This document shows, in pieces, positions 8,224 through 17,193 of a stretch of DNA of 64,000 bases. A program made the translations under genes and the position numbers. This DNA comes from G963691835 sp963691835 (GTDB lineage Bacteria; Pseudomonadota; Alphaproteobacteria; Thalassobaculales; Thalassobaculaceae). The notes below the pieces were generated by a model. It was given only the letters and a program-made list of their open reading frames with translations. It did no database searches and was not told the DNA's origin. Each line of letters starts with the position of its first letter. The first letter of the stretch is position 1. The stretch is taken from the NCBI GenBank assembly GCA_963691835.1, contig OY829383.1, positions 1,860,001-1,924,000 of the forward strand, given 5' to 3'.

Positions 8224-8570
8224 GGTCTGCGCTCCGAGTGAGGGGCCGTTCCGGTCATCGGCATCCGAATCAGCTTGGAGTGTATGTGTGACTGTCCATC
8301 GGCTTCAACGCCGCTCGGCTGGGGACTGATGATAGCAAGGGGCGCGACAACAAAAACGCGGAACCAATGGCGTCCGCGACCGGTCAGTCAATTCGTAGAA
8401 GTACGTTTAGAAAAATTGGAGCGGGCGATGAGATACCGCTGCCGCGCCAAAAACCCAAACCATGTCAGTGTGTTGCGTGCCCCCTTGATTTGCAGAGTGT
8501 CACAGTGGTGTAGCACTCGCAACTCTCAAGTCGTCGGCGCCCGTCCCAAGTCGTAAACGACACTGGAGGG
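8224..8570. other. intergenic stretch containing the distal island junction
   Basis: I see no credible gene here. The 21-bp att repeat at 8414-8434 is the only recognised element; sequence to its left is chromosomal flank and to its right is island. Confidence 0.6.
8414..8434. repeat. att site, distal copy (attR)
   Basis: The 21 bases are identical to 23587-23607, which cover the last 18 bases of the tRNA-Gly gene including CCA. Flanking bases on both sides differ between copies, so the identity is sharply bounded, as expected for a recombinase-generated duplication. Confidence 0.92.
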
Positions 8571-9077
8571 CTACATGGATTGGAGCCTGCGGATCAGATC
8601 AGGCGCCTTGCCCTGGACCTCTGATCTCCACAACTTCAACACCGTTTCCAAGAGCGGGCCGCACTGATCCTGGGGCACCCTGTGGCTGCCGAGGTCAAGC
8701 AGATCGATCTTGATGCTGCGAAGGGTCGAGTGCCAAGAAACAACGTCGCCACTAAGCTCCGGGCCAAGTGCGCCCAGCTTCTCAAGGCAGGCAGCCGCGA
8801 TCTCCGGTAGGCTATCATCCAGTCCGCGAATGGAGGGCATCTCGGAGTAGTCGCCTGCCTCAAACCGACGCGCGAACTCCTCGTAGTGTTCCTCGTAACC
8901 ACGCATCTCAGCGTGATCGACGATTGTTCTAATCTCAGCGGCTAGCATAGCCGCCACTGCTCGCGCTTCTGTCTTCTGCCGGTTTCGCTCCATCCGAGTG
9001 TTGCAGAAGTGCACAATCATTGCGCCGATGACGACGCTCACAAGCGGGACGAGGATCTCAATGATGGACAAGCTCAA
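8571..9077 (-). CDS. small membrane-anchored protein of unknown function
   Basis: The 168-residue product begins with a hydrophobic segment (about residues 4-24, IIEILVPLVSVVIGAMIVHF) followed by a basic RMERNRQK stretch, so it is probably anchored by one N-terminal helix with a cytoplasmic helical domain rich in Glu and Arg. I recognise no family. A TTG start preceded by GGAAGG at seven bases fits best. It is the first gene inside the distal island end and is transcribed toward the att site. Small single-span proteins of this kind occur in defence islands, sometimes as effectors, but nothing in the sequence shows that here. Confidence 0.6.
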   Translation of the reverse strand: MSLSIIEILVPLVSVVIGAMIVHFCNTRMERNRQKTEARAVAAMLAAEIRTIVDHAEMRGYEEHYEEFARRFEAGDYSEMPSIRGLDDSLPEIAAACLEKLGALGPELSGDVVSWHSTLRSIKIDLLDLGSHRVPQDQCGPLLETVLKLWRSEVQGKAPDLIRRLQSM

Positions 9078-9179
9078 GTCTGACCTTCCTTTTGTTGGGA
9101 GCTAGAGACTACCATCACCGAGCCATAAGTTCTTCCATCTGGGGTAGGTAGCAGCCGTGTCCAAGTTTTGGGGTCACTG

Positions 9180-9791
9180 ATGACAGGAACCGTATACCTC
9201 CTGGTGAACGAGGCCATGCCGGGGCTGGTGAAGATCGGCAAGACGACGCAGGACGATCCGTCTGTGCGGATGGATCAGCTTTACTCGACGGGTGTCCCGG
9301 TTCCATTCGAATGCGCCCTAGCCGTTCGTGTGGACGATCCCTCCGCCGTAGAACGCGCGTTGCATACAGCTTTCGGTCCGAACCGTATCAATCCGCGCCG
9401 AGAGTTCTTCAAGATCATGCCCGAACAAGCCGTAGCGGTTCTCAAATTGCTAGGCAGTGAGGATGTGACCCCTTCGGTAAACGCTGAGAACGCCTCGATC
9501 TCGCCAGAGGAACGCCAGTCTTCAACTGAACTCCGGAAGCGCCGCCCGCGCCTAAACTTCGCGGAGATGGGCATCCCTGCCGGGGCTGTCATGCACTGCG
9601 TCTCGAAGGACGCGATGGTCACGGTCCTAGATGATCGCAACGTGAGCTTGGACGGTGAGACGATGTCGATTACGCGAGCGACACAACAGACCCTCGATCT
9701 GCCCTATCAAGTGGCTCCGGGTGCACACTGGACGTACGAGGGTCGTCTGCTCAACGACATCTACAACGAGACCTATCCGTATGACGGTTAG
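9180..9791 (+). CDS. GIY-YIG nuclease-domain protein with C-terminal RAMA-like domain
   Basis: The 203-residue protein starts with VYLLVN, then LVKIGKT, Arg30, Glu58 and NPRREFF near residue 71, the order of conserved positions in GIY-YIG/T5orf172-type (MUG113) domains, although the first motif is VYL rather than GIY. A linker of about 30 residues leads to a C-terminal domain from about residue 125, with FAEMGIPAGAVMH, VLDDRNVSLDG and WTYEGRLL, which looks like the RAMA-type domain often fused to restriction enzymes and methylases and thought to bind modified DNA. It is convergent with the HEPN-type gene, whose stop is 41 bases away. A nuclease acting on modified or foreign DNA is a reasonable inference. 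Start chosen at ATG 9180 with GGGG upstream. Confidence 0.68.
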   Translation: MTGTVYLLVNEAMPGLVKIGKTTQDDPSVRMDQLYSTGVPVPFECALAVRVDDPSAVERALHTAFGPNRINPRREFFKIMPEQAVAVLKLLGSEDVTPSVNAENASISPEERQSSTELRKRRPRLNFAEMGIPAGAVMHCVSKDAMVTVLDDRNVSLDGETMSITRATQQTLDLPYQVAPGAHWTYEGRLLNDIYNETYPYDG

Positions 9792-9832
9792 TCGACTTCT
9801 GGGACACGATATGTGCCACCGAAAAGAACGCC

Positions 9833-11683
9833 TCAGCTGTCAGCCCGTGTGTCTGTAATGTTCCTAACCTCAGGATCTACAAACCTACGATAAACGGGGT
9901 TGATGCAAAGATGGAGGATTAACCACCACGCATACAGTGCGCTCGGTTGATAGTATCTACCCATAGTCATCGCGCCGTGGCTGGAATAGTCGCGCAACCG
10001 AGGTCCGTGCCGGTCAGACAGAAGCACCTTCAACTCTTTCACGATGTCTGGTGTGAGGATTTCCGCCAGCTTCTCCTCTGAGAGAATTCGACCTAGCGGT
10101 ATGAGGTCCTGTATGCCGTGCCGATCTCTCGTGGAGATGTCTACTCCAGATCGTTCGAGCAGATGGCGGAGCGAGTTCTCCAATTGTGGGAGCAGTATCG
10201 ATAGCGCTTCGACGAAATCCCACCGGAAGCCATGTAGGAAACCCTTTGCATAGAGCTCTTCATGGCCTTCTGGTATGAACGGATTGTTCATGACGAGCTG
10301 CTCAAAATCGCTCAGCACTGGGTTGTGCTCAACGGAAATCTGGTTGATTGCTGGCGCAATTACCGCTTGCACATCGAACTCTTGATCTCGCCCCACATTT
10401 TCGACCACGCGTTCCCACAACGCCTGCCCTTGGGCCTTCTCGTCGCCGAGCAGACCAGCTGTCCTGATCGCGGTGTTCCGTCCATCAGGTCCCATTACAA
10501 CGCCGCCGAACAAGTGCTGTAGCGGGAAATGGTTGATCAGCTCCTTTGTGCGTTCGGTGGCTTTCTCGAAATCCGTTGGCGGGATCAACAACGCGAATTC
10601 CAACAGGGCGCTTCGAAAATCTAACCCGCTTACCCTCTCACGCGAATTTTTGACGATCTCGGATATGTCGATACCCTCGGTCTCGATGCGTTGCATCTGG
10701 CCGGTCGCTCGGCGCTGGTACTCTCGAAGCTGAGGATAGAGCGCATCAGCTTTCGGCTTCATCCCAATGCTGCGATAGAGTTCGTGGGCTTTCTCAAGCC
10801 ATGTGCTCGCAAGAAGGAATTCTTCTTCGGTTGCGTGATTTTCGGCTTGGCGCTCATACGTCTTGGCGGCCCTCTCTTTCGCTGCCGTTTGTCCGGATTT
10901 GTCGCTCGCGAGCCGCCGCCACTCTGCCAGGCTGTCCAAGTGCGAAAGTGTCCGGCGGTAGTGCTCGTCGGCCTCGCGCGCGTTCTCGGCTTCTTCGGCT
11001 CCTTGCTCCGCCGCCTGCGCCGCCTTATCCGCGATCCTGGACATCTGATCTGGATCGCCTTCGCGAAATTCGACCAGCAGTTCCATCAGTCTTACGGTCA
11101 GGAAAAGTGGGTCCTCACCGTCCAACTCGATCACGGTAGTGGTCGCCTCGTCCAATACCGCTTGTCGCAGTGAAGCATCCTTGATCTGCGATGAAAGCCG
11201 AAGGGCGCGTTCCATCCGTTCGGCATAGGGGACCCAATGCTCTGGGTCTTTGAGGTTCCTTGCGCTCTCCATGTAGTTTTCGATCGCACTTCGAGCCGCA
11301 CTAGCGTCGCGATCAGTTACCCAGGCGATATCGAGCAATCTCGCCCTTAGCTCGGCATTCTCGACCCGTGTGGCCACGTCTATCAGTGCAACTCTTGCAT
11401 CGCCATCGATATCGGATGGGAGTATTGAGCGACCCTCCGAAGACTGGAACATCGGGCGGAAAGGCTCAGCGACATTGCTTTGATCGAGGCTGATTTGCGC
11501 AACCTGACCCAGAAGCGCCCAGCCTCGCTCTTCATCTTCTTTCCCTGCGTCCTTTGCCAGCGTGGCTTGGTCGTAGAACCGGTTCCCATAATCATAGCAT
11601 TCCTCTTTCCGGCTGCCCGCGAGTGCTGCAGCAACATCCAGCTGGCAAATGATCTTCGAGAGGTCGCACTGTTCATCGGCCAT
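9833..11683 (-). CDS. DUF4209-like protein with HEPN-type RNase motif, encoded behind the type I R-M genes
   Basis: The 616-residue protein has a long helical, TPR-like N-terminal part rich in Ala, Glu and Arg (roughly residues 1-360). A C-terminal alpha-helical domain follows, in which LENSLRHLLERSGV and LRDYSSHGAM resemble DUF4209. The second segment contains Arg564-x4-His569, the Rx4-6H signature of HEPN ribonucleases, here with Asp after the Arg. The ATG at 11683 has AGAAAGG ten bases upstream and follows the hsdS stop by 25 bases, so it is likely the last gene of the hsdR-hsdM-hsdS transcript. Known HEPN nucleases paired with type I R-M, such as PrrC and RloC, cut tRNA when restriction fails; a similar guard role is plausible but unproven. 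Its only visible catalytic feature is that one motif. Confidence 0.72.
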   Translation of the reverse strand: MADEQCDLSKIICQLDVAAALAGSRKEECYDYGNRFYDQATLAKDAGKEDEERGWALLGQVAQISLDQSNVAEPFRPMFQSSEGRSILPSDIDGDARVALIDVATRVENAELRARLLDIAWVTDRDASAARSAIENYMESARNLKDPEHWVPYAERMERALRLSSQIKDASLRQAVLDEATTTVIELDGEDPLFLTVRLMELLVEFREGDPDQMSRIADKAAQAAEQGAEEAENAREADEHYRRTLSHLDSLAEWRRLASDKSGQTAAKERAAKTYERQAENHATEEEFLLASTWLEKAHELYRSIGMKPKADALYPQLREYQRRATGQMQRIETEGIDISEIVKNSRERVSGLDFRSALLEFALLIPPTDFEKATERTKELINHFPLQHLFGGVVMGPDGRNTAIRTAGLLGDEKAQGQALWERVVENVGRDQEFDVQAVIAPAINQISVEHNPVLSDFEQLVMNNPFIPEGHEELYAKGFLHGFRWDFVEALSILLPQLENSLRHLLERSGVDISTRDRHGIQDLIPLGRILSEEKLAEILTPDIVKELKVLLSDRHGPRLRDYSSHGAMTMGRYYQPSALYAWWLILHLCINPVYRRFVDPEVRNITDTRADS

Positions 11684-11708
11684 CGATTCACAACCTTTCT
11701 TGGATCGG

Positions 11709-12913
11709 TTATCCGGCAAGTGCTTGGACTTGGCCGACCACCTTCGTGTCTGGTTGAGGCAATGGGCGCGCCGCGACGCCGCCGAAAACCTCGTGGAGCA
11801 TTGCTGGGATTAAGGCGGCCTGATCGATGGATGTATTGGCCCTGATGGCGCGGACGTCATCGACCTTTCCCTGAAGGTCGTCGAACCATCTCTGTGTTTC
11901 AAGCTGCGGAACGGGCACTTCGATGGCCGCCAGTTTCTTGAGACCGAGAGTACGGTTTCTTCCCGCTCCACCGGGGGACGCTTCGCTAAGCTTCTCCAAC
12001 CCATCGCGCGTCAGAAAGTAAAAAAGGAGAAAATCGACATTGGCGAAATGCGGGTCGGGAACACACGTTAAAAATCGATGCGACCCAACACGTCCTACGT
12101 CCTGTTCTCTGGCAACTGCCACCGCGCCTTCCCAGGCGAACACGATGTTGAAAACGAGATCGCGAGGGGCGATACCGAACAGCTTCTTGCTTCCTACATC
12201 CATGCCACTAAGCGACGGTTTGTGGAACGTTCCACGACCGAAGGAACGAACCCCCAACTCTGGGTAGCTATCATTGGGTTGAACATCGACTGGACGACGC
12301 ACTAGAGGAGCAACCTCCTCCATTGGAAGGTAGGGGGAGTCTTCAATGGCTTTTGCGAAGGCTTTGCGAAGGAGTGCGTCGGTATCGGCCTCAGCAGCTT
12401 CCAACGTACGTTCGCGTTCGTTGACTAGTTCTGCAACACGATCAAGCTCAGCGACAATCTTCCTCTGATCATCCAAGGGAGGTAATGGCAGACGTACCTC
12501 CAGAAATTGTTCCGGACGGAGACGATTTTGACCACTCGTACCCTTGGATAGGGCATCGCATTGCCGCCACAGTGCCGACGAACGGCTGAACCAATAGAAC
12601 CAAAGGGCAACAAACGATCCGGGTTTATCTCATAGATCGGAAATTCCGGAGAACCGAAGCAACCATCTAACTCAGCAGAAACAACGGAAACACTACCATT
12701 TCGTGCCCATATCTTGTTAACGACGATATCGTCTTCTTTCAACAACGTCAGGGTCTTATATTTGGTCTCGGAACCGTCTATTGATCCACGGTCGTATGCG
12801 CCTTGCCCCCACAGGCGAACACCAACCTGTCGATATAGCTTGCCGGGCTCTGGCTCCTCTGGGCGCTTGACCAGATTGGCAAACTCTCCAAGTTGGTAAA
12901 CGGGGAATGTCAT
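11709..12913 (-). pseudogene. hsdS: type I restriction-modification specificity subunit HsdS, split by a one-base frameshift
   Basis: Two frames together encode a normal-looking HsdS of about 400 residues. The first (from ATG 12913) carries target-recognition domain 1, with GSIDGSETKYKTLTLLKEDDIVVNKIW. After about codon 103 the coding sense moves to another frame, which continues YWFSRSSALWRQCDALSKGT and the central helix DDQRKIVAELDRV, then target domain 2. Adding one base to the TTT at 12602-12604 restores a single frame. A TTG at 12476 could start the second half alone as a half-subunit. The start overlaps the hsdM stop as ATGA. Either this strain makes split HsdS, specificity is disabled, or the base is a sequencing error. 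Confidence 0.85.
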
Positions 12914-14478
12914 CTCAGTGGTTCCGCTAAGGTAGCCTTGATATCGTCCATAATCGCAAGCACTCGTTGCTCTTTGGCGATTATTGCATCAACGATTTCG
13001 GTTGGCGCTCGATGATCTTCCACTTCGCGAGAGTAGGGGTTTTTGAGGTCGAGATTGCAGGCGATTACCCGGCCTTCCTCGTCCCGTTTTATGAGGTCCG
13101 CAGCGTCCACGTCCCAAGACTGGCCGTTGACCTCGCGATTGCTCCACCAGTCCAAGCACGGCTGCAATTCTTCGTAAGATAGAGGTGCTGTCTTCGAGTA
13201 TTTCTTACGCCCCTCCGGTTTTGGCTGTTCGTAGTACCAGATCGATTGCGTTGGTCCTGAGGTGTCAAAGAAAATCAGGTTGGCGGGGATGTCGGTGTAG
13301 GGAGCGAAGACACCTTCCGGCAGCCGGACCACAGTGTGCAGGTTGAATTGCTCCAACAGGTCGGCCTTGATCCGAGCAGCAATCCCATCGCCGAACAACG
13401 TCCCATTAGGGACAACGATAGCGGCCCGGCCACGTCCCGCTCGCTTAAGGCGTCGCATTATAACCTGGAGGAACAAGAGTGCCGTTTCCGCAGTTCGCCG
13501 GTCATCCGGGAAGTTGTTCAGGATGCCGGTCTCTTCCTCACCACCAAAGGGCGGGTTGGTAAGGATCACATTCACCTGCTCGGCCTCGCCGATCTCCGTG
13601 AGGCGATGCCGCAGGGCGTTCCCGGTGTCGATCTGGGGCGCATGCAGACCGTGGAGCAACAGGTTCAACTGAGCCAGCAGAAAAGGCAGACTTTTGGCCT
13701 CGCCTCCAAAGACGCTGTTTTCCTGGACGGTTTGCAGGTCCGCTTCGGTCTTGGCCTGGGCCATCAGATGGTCGAACGACTGAGTGAGAAAGCCACCGGT
13801 GCCGCAGGCCGGATCGAGGACCGTCTCGCCCAAGCGCGGGTTCGTCACTTCGACCATGAAGCGAACGACAGGACGAGGCGTGTAGAACTCGCCTGCATCG
13901 CCCGCCGCGTCGCGCATCTCGCGAAGTAGAGTTTCATACAGCCGACCGAGTGTGTGGACCTCCTCGGACACGTGGAAATGGATGCCGTCGACCAAGTTAA
14001 CGACATCGCGTAGCAGGTACCCGCTCTCCATGCGGTTAGCGAAGCCCCGAAAGACGGTCGCGATGACGTCCCGGCGTTCTCGCCTTCCATTCGTTCCTCG
14101 GAGGTCGCGAAGGTAGGTGAATAGCCCCGGTCCCTTGCTGCCATCCGGTCGCTCAGCGTCCTCGGCAACCAAGAAAGCGAGCAGGTCCGGGCCGGTGATC
14201 CCATCGGGTGCCGCAGCCCAATCTCGCCATCGATATGGCGGTTCGATGATCGCCCGATATCCGGTGCCGGCGAGTTCGGCGCGCTGCTCCTCAATCTGTT
14301 CCATATCGTCGAGGAACTTGAGGAACATGATCCAAGTGAGCATCGGCAGACGGTCGAGGTCGCCGTTGAGGCCCTTGTCCTTGCGCATTGTCTTGCGAGC
14401 GGACTTGATGATGCTGTCGAGCCGCTGAGCGGTCGTTTGAGCTTTTGGTGTTGCTTTTTTTCGGGCCTGCCTCGCCAC
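12910..14478 (-). CDS. hsdM: type I restriction-modification DNA adenine methyltransferase HsdM
   Basis: This 522-residue protein has the N-terminal helical domain of type I methylases (LPMLTWIMFLKFLDDM) and the SAM-binding motif DPACGTGGF at about 222-230. The catalytic motif NPPF at about 308-311 is the N6-adenine form. It should methylate host DNA at the site chosen by HsdS and also form the core of the restriction complex. I chose GTG 14478, since AGGGGA lies at good distance and the hsdR stop is 16 bases upstream; an upstream frame exists inside hsdR but looks non-coding. The coding frame is intact, unlike both partner genes, so modification capacity may outlast restriction. Confidence 0.95.
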   Translation of the reverse strand: MARQARKKATPKAQTTAQRLDSIIKSARKTMRKDKGLNGDLDRLPMLTWIMFLKFLDDMEQIEEQRAELAGTGYRAIIEPPYRWRDWAAAPDGITGPDLLAFLVAEDAERPDGSKGPGLFTYLRDLRGTNGRRERRDVIATVFRGFANRMESGYLLRDVVNLVDGIHFHVSEEVHTLGRLYETLLREMRDAAGDAGEFYTPRPVVRFMVEVTNPRLGETVLDPACGTGGFLTQSFDHLMAQAKTEADLQTVQENSVFGGEAKSLPFLLAQLNLLLHGLHAPQIDTGNALRHRLTEIGEAEQVNVILTNPPFGGEEETGILNNFPDDRRTAETALLFLQVIMRRLKRAGRGRAAIVVPNGTLFGDGIAARIKADLLEQFNLHTVVRLPEGVFAPYTDIPANLIFFDTSGPTQSIWYYEQPKPEGRKKYSKTAPLSYEELQPCLDWWSNREVNGQSWDVDAADLIKRDEEGRVIACNLDLKNPYSREVEDHRAPTEIVDAIIAKEQRVLAIMDDIKATLAEPLR

Positions 14479-14494
14479 TTGTATTCCCCTGTCC

Positions 14495-16875
14495 CTAAGC
14501 CGTGTAGAGCCGCTCGTGCATCTCCACGACCGCTTTCCGCATTTCTTTGGCACCGCCGAACCTGTTCGTGATCTCAATCACGTTGCCCCACTCGGAGATC
14601 GGTGGGATTTCAAGGATGTCCGGCAGCTTGAACTGCACGCTACCGTGCTCAGCATACTTGTCCAACATGGCATTGAGCACCGCTCTCGCATCGGCTCCAT
14701 ACCGGTCGAAGAAGTCGGCTTCGTCCTGCTTCATACGGGTCGCCCGCTCGCGCCGGGTTCGCAGCGGGGCGTTGTACGCAAGGTGGCACAGCAGATCGAA
14801 CGGGTCGGCTTCTGGCTTGTTAACGGCATCGGCCAAGGTCTCCAGGTCGATGCCTTTCTCAAGGAGCTGTTCGACGATGTCTGAGCGCCGTTCTGGGTCT
14901 AGCCAGCTCGTGCGGAGATCGGAAGCATTTGGGAACAGAGTGCGGACCTTTTCGCCTGAATAGTCGGAGAGTTGCCGCGTTGCTAGTTTCTTGCCGTCTG
15001 CGTCGAGTTCGTAGACTACATGTTGGACGATCTCCACTTCGCCGCCATCGACGTAGAACTTGCGGGGCAGGACGTGCTCCTCACCGTCGATCAGACCGCC
15101 CGGATCGTCGCCCATCTCAGGATGACCAGGCAGGTCTTCGGGAGGTGTCGGTGTTTCCTCGCTCTCGTTCTCCTCGACAACCTCGCCGTCCTCGTCAATG
15201 ACCTCCTCTCGTTCGCGAACCGGTTCCCCGTCGAATGCTGGGTCCGCGAACTTCTCCGTTGCGGTTCCCATATAGTCGATGATGTTGAACGCCAGCTTTC
15301 CGTAGTCGGTGCGAAGACGCGTGCCACGTCCGATGATCTGCTTGAACTCCGGCATCGACCCTACCATCCGAGCCAGCACGACGTTCTTACAGGTTGGCGC
15401 GTCTACGCCAGTCGTCAACAATTGTGATGTCGTCAGGATGACCGGTGAGGGGGTTTCCACGTCTTGGAATTTCGCCCGGTGGGCGCTGCCGGTATCTCCT
15501 TCGTCGGACGTCACTCGGCAAACGTAATCAGGATACTGTTTCACGAGATCAGCGTTCAACTCTACCAGTGCGCTGCGCATCTCTAGAGCGTGTTCTTGAT
15601 CCACGCAGAAGACGATTGTCTTGGCAAAGCGATCCGTCGAACGCATGAACTCGGCCAGGTGTTTGGCTATGGCCCTTGTCCGAGCCTTGATCGCGACCAG
15701 CCGCTCAAAATCCCTGGTCGTGTACTCCGCGTCGGGTATCTGTCGCCCGTAACGATCCATCTCTCCTTTGTTCGGCCTCCATCCGGCCGCATCGTAGTCT
15801 GAGATGATCCTGTGAACTCGATAAGGAGCGAGGAAACCGTCTGCGATACCTTGAGCGAGACTGTACTCGTATATGGGATCGCCAAAGTAGTCGTAGGTAT
15901 CGACGTTATCCTCCCGTCGAGGGGTGGCGGTCATCCCGATCTGCGTCGCTGGCTCGAACCAATCCAGGATTTCACGCCAGTTACTATCGTCTCGCGCGCT
16001 ACCTCGATGGCATTCATCGACAATGATCAGATCGAAGAAATCCTTCGGATATTCGCGGTACAAGCCTGGACGGTTCTCGTCTCGCGCAATGCTCTGGTAG
16101 ATCGCGAAATACATGTCGCGGCTCTTGGGCGCTTCTCCTCCGGTGATCTTGTGTCGGGCATCGCCAAACACAGCAAAGTCCTTCGCCATCGGGTCATCGA
16201 CTAGGACATTGCGATCCGCGAGGAACAGTATCTTGGGCTTCCGGGGAGTGCCTTTGTTGTTCCATCGAGCGGACCAGAGCTTCCAGGCGATCTGGAACGC
16301 GACTGCCGTCTTTCCGGCGCCCGTGCATAACGTGAGCAGCACTCGCCTACGGCCCGAAACGACGCACTGGACGGTGCGGTTGACGGCGGTTTCCTGGTAG
16401 TAGCGAAGCGGCTTCGACTTGTCCGGGTATGTCGGCGTGAGAAGCTTCTCGGCTATGTCGTCGTCCGCCAATCCGTCTGCCGCCCGCTGGCGTTGCCATA
16501 GCTCCGCTGGTGAGGGGAAGGCCGATACCGGTCGCTCGATGCCGGTCGTGTAGTCGACTTCAATTATCTCGATGCCGTTCGTCGCGTAGGCGAACTTGAG
16601 CCCAAGTATCTCGGCGTACTCCCGCGCCTGCTGCAACCCTTCTGCAGCGTTCCTGTAGCGAGCCTTTGCCTCGACGACGGCGATGGGAAAGTCAGGCCGG
16701 TACCTCAGTAAGTAGTCGGCCCGTTTCTGACGGCCGCGTCGAGCCTTACCGCCGACAAAACGATCCGGCCATCGGTGAATGTGCGTTGTTCATTGATGGC
16801 ATGGGGCTGGTTGTCCCAACCAACTTCTTGAAGCTTGGGGACGACAAATTTCCGACAGGTGTCGGCTTCGGTCAT
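14495..16875 (-). pseudogene. hsdR: type I restriction endonuclease subunit HsdR with a one-base frameshift
   Basis: The natural start is ATG 16875, giving MTEADTCRKFVVPKL and AINEQRTFTDGRIVLS. Near 16752-16754 the sense moves to another frame that continues GGKARRGRQKRADYLL; adding one G restores it, while the uncorrected first frame stops at 16705. Downstream the 713-residue remainder has a helicase Walker A (CTGAGKTAV), DECHRGS as motif II, TATPRR as motif III and GRGTRLR as motif VI. The PD-(D/E)xK nuclease motif PDFPIAVVEAK lies just after the shift and before the next usable start (TTG 16636), so an internally started protein would lack it. The intact enzyme would be about 794 residues. 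It heads the operon hsdR-hsdM-hsdS-HEPN gene. Confidence 0.88.
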
Positions 16876-17106
16876 CGACACACAACATCCCCCAGCAACA
16901 AGGCTTCCGTCAGGTCCTGAGCCTGGCCCCCGACTTTCGAACTAAGCCCATTCCATACCTGGATTGCCGCAACTATAGAACGGACTCATTTTAGGCCGTG
17001 CCCTTCAAGAACCGCAAGTTAATCGCGAACTTCATGGGCTACGAAAACCCTGCGTTGGGACTCGCTGTCGACGGCCCAATAGTGTTCTCGATTAATCTTA
17101 GTTATT

Positions 17107-17124
17107 TGTGCATCGCGGTGCACA
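17107..17124. promoter_or_regulatory. inverted repeat TGTGCA-N6-TGCACA, possible operator
   Basis: A perfect 6-bp inverted repeat lies about 30 bases upstream of the predicted -35 box of the reverse transcriptase gene. A related palindrome, GTGCAC-N4-GTGCAC, occurs at 19169-19184 just upstream of the serine recombinase gene, which could mean a shared regulator. Confidence 0.35.
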
Positions 17125-17152
17125 GAATTCAAAATCTGCATGAAAGTAATAG

Positions 17153-17181
17153 TTGACAAAAAATCAAGTAAATGTTAGTTT
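17153..17181 (+). promoter_or_regulatory. putative sigma-70 promoter of the reverse transcriptase gene
   Basis: A consensus TTGACA is followed after 17 bases by TAGTTT, a weak -10. The box is embedded in AT-rich sequence unlike the rest of the island, and the start codon with its GGAGA ribosome site follows within 20 bases. Confidence 0.55.
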
Positions 17182-17193
17182 TATTTTTGGAGA

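Larger units (their letters stand above)
16876..17193. other. divergent promoter region between hsdR and the reverse transcriptase gene
   Basis: No gene is visible in these 318 bases. They become AT-rich toward the reverse transcriptase. They contain a 6-bp inverted repeat at 17107-17124 and a promoter-like site at 17153-17181. If the reverse transcriptase uses a structured non-coding RNA, this is one of the places to look for it, but I could not identify an msr/msd-like layout by eye. Confidence 0.5.

Noticed and set aside
16666..16920. Plus-strand frame upstream of hsdR
   Set aside because: It is the complement of the real, frameshifted hsdR N-terminus, which reads as good HsdR sequence on the minus strand.
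16876..17193. Retron msr/msd region upstream of the reverse transcriptase
   Set aside because: No paired inverted repeats with a priming-guanosine layout could be recognised by eye; only a short 6-bp palindrome was found.
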